Origin: Ophiocordyceps camponoti-saundersi (nom. inval.)
Lineage: Eukaryota > Ascomycota > Sordariomycetes > Hypocreales > Ophiocordycipitaceae
Length of the DNA: 41,140 nucleotides
Assembly (NCBI GenBank): GCA_003339415.1
Contig: PDHQ01000297.1
Span: forward strand, 1-41,140
Direction of reading: 5' to 3'
The position numbers were made by a program, and so were the translations under genes. The stretch's first letter is position 1, and each line of letters begins with the position of its first letter. This document shows, one piece after another, positions 35,717 to 41,140 of the stretch. The notes under the pieces were generated by a model. It was not told where the DNA came from, searched no databases, and saw only the letters and a program-made list of their open reading frames with translations.

Positions 35717-35905
35717 TTCTAAGTAAAAAATTTCGCAGTTATAATTAATTTATATAATATTGCCCTTCTTTTTAAAGTTACTCTAAGCGTAGCTTATTAT
35801 TATTATAAAATAATAAAAGGAGCGGAGTTTACTTATAATATAAAAATAAAAAGTTTATATTTATATTATTATAAGCGTAAAGTTTATAAAATATATATAT
35901 TATTA
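35717..35905 (+). repeat. Repeat R, copy 4, right part
   Basis: Continues the copy cut at 16647; matches 15755-15915 of copy 3 (blocks TGCCCTTCTTTTTAAAGTTAC and AATATAAAAATAAAAAGTTTA). Confidence 0.82.
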
Positions 35906-36531
35906 GTATTAATATTAGATATATTTATAGTAAAGTAAAATTATATATTTATCTACGCTTTAAATATTATATTATTTTAGATAGCTTAATATAAAAACTA
36001 TAAAGCTTTTACTATTTTTAATATCTAAATAGGCTTATTTTAATATTATACTTTTAATTATATAAACTAGTATTTAAATAAGGTTACTTTATTTACTTTT
36101 TTAAAAAACGCTTTCTTAATAAATATAGCTTTATTTACCCTTTTTAATATAAATTAATAAAGAAATAATATTAATTATAATATTATTTAAACTTATTTTT
36201 AAAATTAAGGAGGGTTTTATTAAAAATAGTCTCTTAATTATATAAATCTTTACTAATACTTAGTTCCTAAATAAAATCGCCCTATTTTTAATTTAAACTT
36301 AACTAATTTAGTAATATTATTAAATAGCTTTATTATTTTACTAGCTAGCTTAATTAAAGCTTATATAACTTTAAGAAAATATTAGTATTTTTAAAAGTTA
36401 TAATAGCTATTAAATATTTCGCTTTTTAAGTTATAGTTATTAATATATAGAAATATAAATATTAAGTATACTATTATAAAGCTAAGTAAAGTCTAGTATT
36501 TAATTTTATTTATTAATATTAATTTATTAAA
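35906..36531. other. AT-rich stretch without recognisable gene
   Basis: Lies between the end of R copy 4 and the inverted copia II fragment. No repeat partner or coding tract was recognised. Confidence 0.45.
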
Positions 36532-36536
36532 CATAA

Positions 36537-36812
36537 TATTAAGGTATCTTATAATACTTTAATAGCCTTATATTATTCTTATAGCCTCGTGCCTTATATA
36601 GCCCGCCTAAGTTAGTAGGACTCTTTATATAAGATCCTTTTAATTTTATAATATTACTCCTTACTTTATATATTCCTTAATTAATATTTTATATATTTAA
36701 ATAAGTATTTAAATAGCTATCCCCTTTATACGATAATACGAAGGGTATTATAATAATATACTCTTTTCTAAAACCCCCCCCTTATTACTAGTAATAGATA
36801 GCCTATTTAATA
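36537..36812 (+). repeat. Truncated copia copy, 5' LTR
   Basis: 276 bp; starts TATTAAGGTATC and ends TTTAATA; inverse of the copia II LTR. Confidence 0.88.
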
Positions 36813-36909
36813 TTAATTAATATATTAAGTAATATATAAATTAGCTAAGATAAAAAAGATAATTATAAATAAAAAGATTAATAATTTATTATACTTAACC
36901 TTACTTTTC

Positions 36910-37880
36910 TATATAGCTTAGTAATATATATAATAGCTACCTTATATAATAGAGAAAGAAGATAAGTTTTTCCTTATACCGAACCCCCTCGGATAATAAT
37001 AATAGCTTTATATACCTTATTATCTAATAAGAACTCCCGTATACCCTTAGCACTTTTTAACGCGCCCTCGCCCGCGCTTATATAAGCTAAATAAACCTAA
37101 ACTTAAGTAACCCTATCCCCGGCCTAAACCTAAGCTTAGGAACTTAACCTAATTATATATAAAAAGATAGCTAAAAGAAATATTATTCTAGTTTATATAT
37201 AGTAAGTAAAAACTAGCTTAGATTTCTAAGAAACTAACCTAAAAATCGTAAATAAACCCTTAGACGTTAAACTTATAAGTTATAATATATATAAGTAAAA
37301 TTATATATAAAGCTATTTACTTTAAGATTAGAAGCTCCCTTTTTACTAGTAACGCTTAGGAAAACTTTTATAAGTAAACTAAATATTAAATAAAGTAAGT
37401 TTCCTGCTTATTTCTTAAAGCTTTCTTATAGCTCCTCGAGGAATAAGGCGTTACTATATAATAAACTAGTAGCTTTATTAAGAAATTCCTTTTAGTAATT
37501 AAAGCTTTATATAATTATATTTTAGCTACTTTTTAAATAATTATAATAACCCCTACCTTAAAGCTTACTTAGAGGATTATTTTATTAATTAAGGTTCCTC
37601 TTTATATAACTTTTAATATAACCCTAACTTTTTAAATAACTTTATATAAAGTAAAGGAAATATTAAACTTATTTATAGCTTTTATAATAATTTTAAAAAG
37701 CCTAGCTTTTATCTTTCCCCCTATATAACTAATTTATAATAGCTTAATTACCCTTAAGAAAGTTACGGTATTTAGTAAAAGTTAGTAAAAAGACTAAAAT
37801 TACTTAAGCTATCTATATAATATCTTATATAATAAGGTAAAGCTTTTTATATTATATTACTAATAAATTAGTATTATTAA
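36910..37880 (+). pseudogene. Gag-side relic of the truncated copia copy
   Basis: Plus-strand counterpart of the 29507-30430 relic, collinear with it. It shares GC-richer words around 37070-37130 (CGCCCGCGCTTATATAAGC; ACCTAAGCTTAGGAACTTAAC) and carries RIP-type stops. Only the part next to the LTR is present; pol is missing beyond 37962. Confidence 0.55.
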
Positions 37881-37962
37881 AAACTAGTATTATACTATCT
37901 TTCTAAATATCCTTATAAGCTTAGCTTCGTTATATTACCTTTATTATATAAGTATTAAGTAG

Positions 37963-38640
37963 TCTTTACACGTACGTGTAAGTAAGAGAAAGCAAAGGTA
38001 ACCTAAATTAAGTATAATTAGAGATAGATACCTTTCCTTTATTATACGAGGAAGAGCGGCTATATAGCTAGATAATACTCTACTTCTATACCCTCCTTCT
38101 TCTTATCTAAGCTACCTCCTACCTCCTAAGTTATACGAGGCATAACTTAGGTAATAATATATATTTCGTTAAAGGCTTCCTTATATCTATACTATCCTCT
38201 ATATATATATCGTATAGTAAATATAAAGGGGTATAGAGAGATAATATCTAATACTTAACTTTTTCTTTTTATAAAAAGATATATTAAATAAAAAGGTATT
38301 ATATAAAGAAAAAACTTTATTTTCCTAAAAAGTAAATATCTCTAAAGAAAAATAATTATATAATATTAAATAAATATATAATCGAAAAAATCTCTAAAAG
38401 TAAATAACGCTTATAATACTATAATAAAAAAAAATAAAGAAAATAAGCTATTAGCTAAAAAATAAAAATTAAGTTATTATATAATCTAACCTATAATATA
38501 TTTTTATAAAGTTTTATTATAAAGGTCTCTTATAGTTATAATACTAAGAAAAATAAGTAGGAAATTAATTTTCTATAACTTTATACTAAAAATATTAAAA
38601 AATATTACGAAAAATAGGAATTAAAAATCGGATTCTGCCG
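37963..38640. other. RIP-sparse segment of unknown origin
   Basis: The first ~250 bp keep CA/TG words (TACACGTACGTGTA, GAAAGCAAAGG, GGCATAACTTAGG) that are rare around it, and are GC-richer. An inverted repeat lies at 38125-38151. The rest is AT-rich. It may be part of an LTR of another element, but I found no partner in the window. Confidence 0.4.
38125..38151. repeat. Perfect 10-bp inverted repeat (hairpin)
   Basis: CCTAAGTTAT and ATAACTTAGG are separated by ACGAGGC. Confidence 0.75.
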
Positions 38641-38656
38641 CCTCTTACCGCCTTTA

Positions 38657-38745
38657 GAGGGGTATAAAAACCCCTCCTCGCTCCCTCTCTCTCTCTCTCT
38701 TTTTCTTTTCCTTTCTTTTTTCTTTTTTCTTTAAGCTAATTAATA
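38657..38745 (+). promoter_or_regulatory. TATA box in inverted repeat plus CT-rich leader
   Basis: GAGGGG-TATAAAAA-CCCCTC (38657-38676) puts a consensus TATA box between perfect inverted repeats. It is followed by (CT)n and a pyrimidine tract to about 38745, as in fungal promoters and retroelement leaders. On the minus strand the same tract is purine rich and could instead be the polypurine tract of the copia relic to the right. Confidence 0.5.
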
Positions 38746-38749
38746 AAGA

Positions 38750-39755
38750 TAATAATAATAATTAGAAAAATCTTTAATAAAAATTAATAAGTTATATAAT
38801 ATACTTAAGTTATTTTTATTAATAATTATTAGTTATATAATATACCTCCTTATCTTAATAATATTATAGCTTATTAACTTAAATTTTACTAAGTTTATAT
38901 ACCTTATAGTAAGGAGAATAACTAGCGCTTTATATAATAGATATCCTTAAATATAAGAAAGAAAAGTCTAGTTATTATATAATAATAGTACTAATAAAAG
39001 AGTAATAAGCGGAGATCTAATTAGTAGCTATACTATTATCTGATATCTTTATTTACCTTAATAATACTTAGGATCTTAAGCGTATTAAGGCTATTATTAT
39101 CTAACGCCTAAGTTATTTTCTAATAATCTTACTTATAAGTTATAGCAAGGTAATAGTAAAATTATATTATATTTATATTAGAAATCCTTACCTATTTAAT
39201 ATATATTAGATAAATAATAATAAGGCTTATACTATTTATATATAGCGGTCTTATATAATAAAATACTTTTTTATATAATAAGGCTAAGCGTTATAAACTT
39301 TTAGGCCGGTACCTTATATTTTAGTAACTACTCCTATTAAGTTACTTAATAGCCGGCGGCGGGGACGGGTAATAATAATACTAGGCGGAGCGCCTCCTAA
39401 TATAAAGGAGTATATTACTATCTTAGATAATAAGTAGTAAGAGGCGGGGGTAGAAAAGAAATAATAGTAAAGTTAGATAACGAGGAAAAAAGAAAAGAAA
39501 AAAAAATTAAAAGAAAAAAAAATTAAGCGTTTAGGACTTATAGCTTTACTTTTTTTAAAAATTAAGCGTAGGGGTTAGATAATACCTAGAAAAAATTAAT
39601 AGTAATTTTTATATAAAAATAATAAAAAAAAACGTAAAAAATATAAAAAAAATAGAAAGGTAAGGATAGAGGGTTAAATAAAGTAGAAATATAAGAAAGA
39701 AAAGAGTATAAGTTTTATATAACTTAGGTAAGTTATTAGATAATAGCTTTAATTT
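38750..39755. other. Decayed region with weak coding patches
   Basis: A plus-strand patch at about 39005-39125 reads SDIFIYLNN and DLKRIKAIII with RIP-type stops, and GC-rich words occur at 39350-39400. A lysine-rich AAAGAAAAGAAAA tract lies at 39485-39530. I cannot say whether this belongs to the copia relic on the right or to a different element. Confidence 0.35.
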
Positions 39756-39759
39756 ATAA

Positions 39760-41013
39760 CTTATAAGAATTTATAAAAATAAAGGTTAATAAGGCTAAGT
39801 TAGGGCTATCCTTAATATAGGTATTAGCTAGGTTATTCTTACTATTAATCTATTATATTTCTAAAATTTCCTTACGCTTATATAACTTATAAATAGCTAT
39901 AATATTAATTATTAGCTATTTTTCTATTATTAAGCTAAGCCTTACTAGGTAGTTATATAACGAACGTAAGTTTATATAAAGAATAAGGGGGATCGGAGGC
40001 GTGCTTAGGGATTATATAATAGCCTAAATAGTTAAGTAAAGGGCTAGGCTAATATAAACGCTATTTACTATATCGTAAAGTTCGCTTATTAGGATACTTT
40101 AAGTAACCTTTTTATACTTCGTAAAAGTTTAGTAAAAGATATTACCTTATATAATAAATAAGTTAAAAAACCGGTCTTCCTTACTAAGGATAATTAAGGT
40201 GCTAAGCTATAAGGTAAGGTCCCTATTATTCGCGAATAACCTATTTATAAAAATAAATAGTTTCGTATAAGATAAGTTAAGCGGAATAAACTATAAACTG
40301 CGGGTAATATTATTAATTTACTACTAGATATATTTATTAAGGGTTAAAATATCTTATAAGGAAAAATTAGTTACTTAAGCGGCTACTATAAGGTTATATA
40401 ACGCCTCTAGTTAATAGGTAGAAGTAATATATACTTCTTAAGCTTACTAGCTAATAAAGTCCTATAAGGTAATATTAGCGGTTAGGTTAATAATATAGAG
40501 GCCCTTTACTTATCCTTTTTATATAAGAACGATATTATACGATTTGCGTATAATATAATTACTATTAAAGTTAATAGATAAGCTATTAATAAGGAATATT
40601 TTAGGCTTCGTATAAAGCTTTGCTTATTTTAACTTATTTTCCTTAAGTTTAGAGAATATATTAGATATAAAAGAGAATATATTATCTATTTATAAGCTCG
40701 TTATTCCGAATAGGTTAGGGCTAGTTATTATAAATAAAAGATATAGATTATATAATAAAAACGTTATATAAAGGTTTATACGATAATAATTATAATATAT
40801 CTTAAACTAATATAATTTTAATTTTGCTAGCCTATATAAAGGCTTTTTAATATATAAAAAAATATAGGGTAAATATTAATCTTATAGTTTTTTAGAAAGG
40901 TACGCGTATATTATATAACTTAAAAGATTAGCAGATTATATATACGCTTATATAATATCTCGTAGTTCGCCTTAGTAGTTATATAACTTTATAAGGGTAA
41001 GTCCGAGGGTAAG
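39760..41013 (-). pseudogene. Second, distinct Ty1/copia pol relic
   Basis: The minus strand holds the reverse transcriptase C-terminal half and RNase H of a copia polyprotein, collinear with but clearly diverged from copia II. Motifs from right to left: PLYRLAK near 40850-40830 (family PLYGIAE), KLKQAKLYxKP, QLEALYNLxxAAQV, LFANNRDLTxQL, SELYDIV, LRSLYNYLVRL and KNNLANxYIKDSP (NPADA-x-TK equivalent) near 39790. Stops are TAA/TAG from CAA, CAG or TGG. The upstream part (rest of RT, integrase, gag) is cut off at 41013 by the LTR that follows. Confidence 0.88.
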
Positions 41014-41140
41014 TGTTGGAATACACATATCGCTGGCTGCTTGGGAACATGACACGCGTCAAACACGCGTGGCACGCGTCGCAGAGATAACTATCTCTGC
41101 ATAAACAAAGCAGGAGGTCAGGGACACGCATGAAGAGGAG
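41014..41140 (+). mobile_element. 5' end of an un-RIPed copia-type LTR (partial)
   Basis: At 41014 composition switches from AT-rich and CA/TG-free to balanced and CA/TG-rich. The first bases TGTTGGAATA are a typical Ty1/copia LTR start. Three ACGCGT motifs lie at 41054-41059, 41065-41070 and 41074-41079, and a 9-bp-stem hairpin at 41081-41100. It interrupts the copia pol relic to the left. The element continues beyond the window, so neither its LTR end nor its target duplication can be seen; the last bases before it are GTAAG. The alternative is the opposite orientation with this as a terminal LTR end. Confidence 0.7.
41081..41100. repeat. Hairpin in the young LTR
   Basis: GCAGAGATA and TATCTCTGC form a perfect 9-bp stem around AC. 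Confidence 0.85.

Larger units (their letters stand above)
36537..37962 (+). mobile_element. Truncated copia II relative, plus orientation
   Basis: An LTR of 276 bp (36537-36812; inverse of 30532-30806) is followed by about 1.15 kb homologous, in inverted orientation, to 30531-29507 and then to 27722-27640 of copia II. It therefore represents 5' LTR plus gag side of a second copy. At about 37858 it lacks the family A copy 3 insertion and has a single GTAAT-like site, so it is an empty site for that insertion. Homology stops abruptly at about 37962. Confidence 0.88.

Noticed and set aside
36537..37962. Pairing of 36537-36812 with 30532-30806 as the two LTRs of one element
   Set aside because: They are in opposite orientation, and copia II already has a partner at 18515-18790 with matching TAATA duplications.

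Overview
The window looks like an AT-rich, RIP-mutated repeat island of a filamentous ascomycete (Pezizomycotina). CpA and TpG dinucleotides are almost absent over about 41 kb while TpA is in great excess. Almost every stop inside a recognisable coding tract is TAA or TAG where CAA, CAG or TGG would fit. That is the footprint of repeat-induced point mutation acting on both strands. Small fungal introns (GTAAGT donors, CTAAT/TTAAC branch sites) survive in two relic genes. I see no intact host gene, rRNA, tRNA or CRISPR array. The species cannot be named from this sequence.

Layout. 1-3.14 kb: an (AAAT)n tract inside an intron of a minus-strand relic gene, a RIP-sparse relic ORF, a pair of ~370-bp direct repeats and a cluster of small palindromes. 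3.15-16.6 kb: several copies of an unclassified ~1.8-kb repeat ('R'), inverted and direct. One R copy is split at 3480/11498 by an 8.0-kb hAT transposon with an 8-bp target duplication, a decayed multi-intron transposase and its own nested 1.78-kb LTR element. 16.65-35.72 kb: a three-level nest. LTR element I (6.8 kb without insertions, 199-bp LTRs) sits in another R copy. Inside it is Ty1/copia element II (18515-30806, 276-bp LTRs, pol on the minus strand). Inside II are three further copies of the 1.78-kb non-autonomous LTR family 'A'. 35.7-41.0 kb: the rest of the R copy, an inverted 5'-truncated-pol piece of element II (LTR plus gag side), a RIP-sparse segment, and a second, distinct copia pol relic on the minus strand. 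At 41014 base composition changes abruptly: a CA/TG-rich, apparently un-RIPed copia-type LTR begins and runs off the end.

How it fits together. The order of insertion can be read from target duplications and split repeats: R first, then hAT and element I, then copia II, then family A, with the LTR at 41014 the youngest. Family A has no recognisable protein but shares its outermost LTR bases (5' TGTAAAGGTC, 3' AATCCCTTACA, as inferred before RIP) with element I, which suggests element I or a relative supplied the integrase. Element I carries long plus-strand coding tracts that I could not assign to a family.
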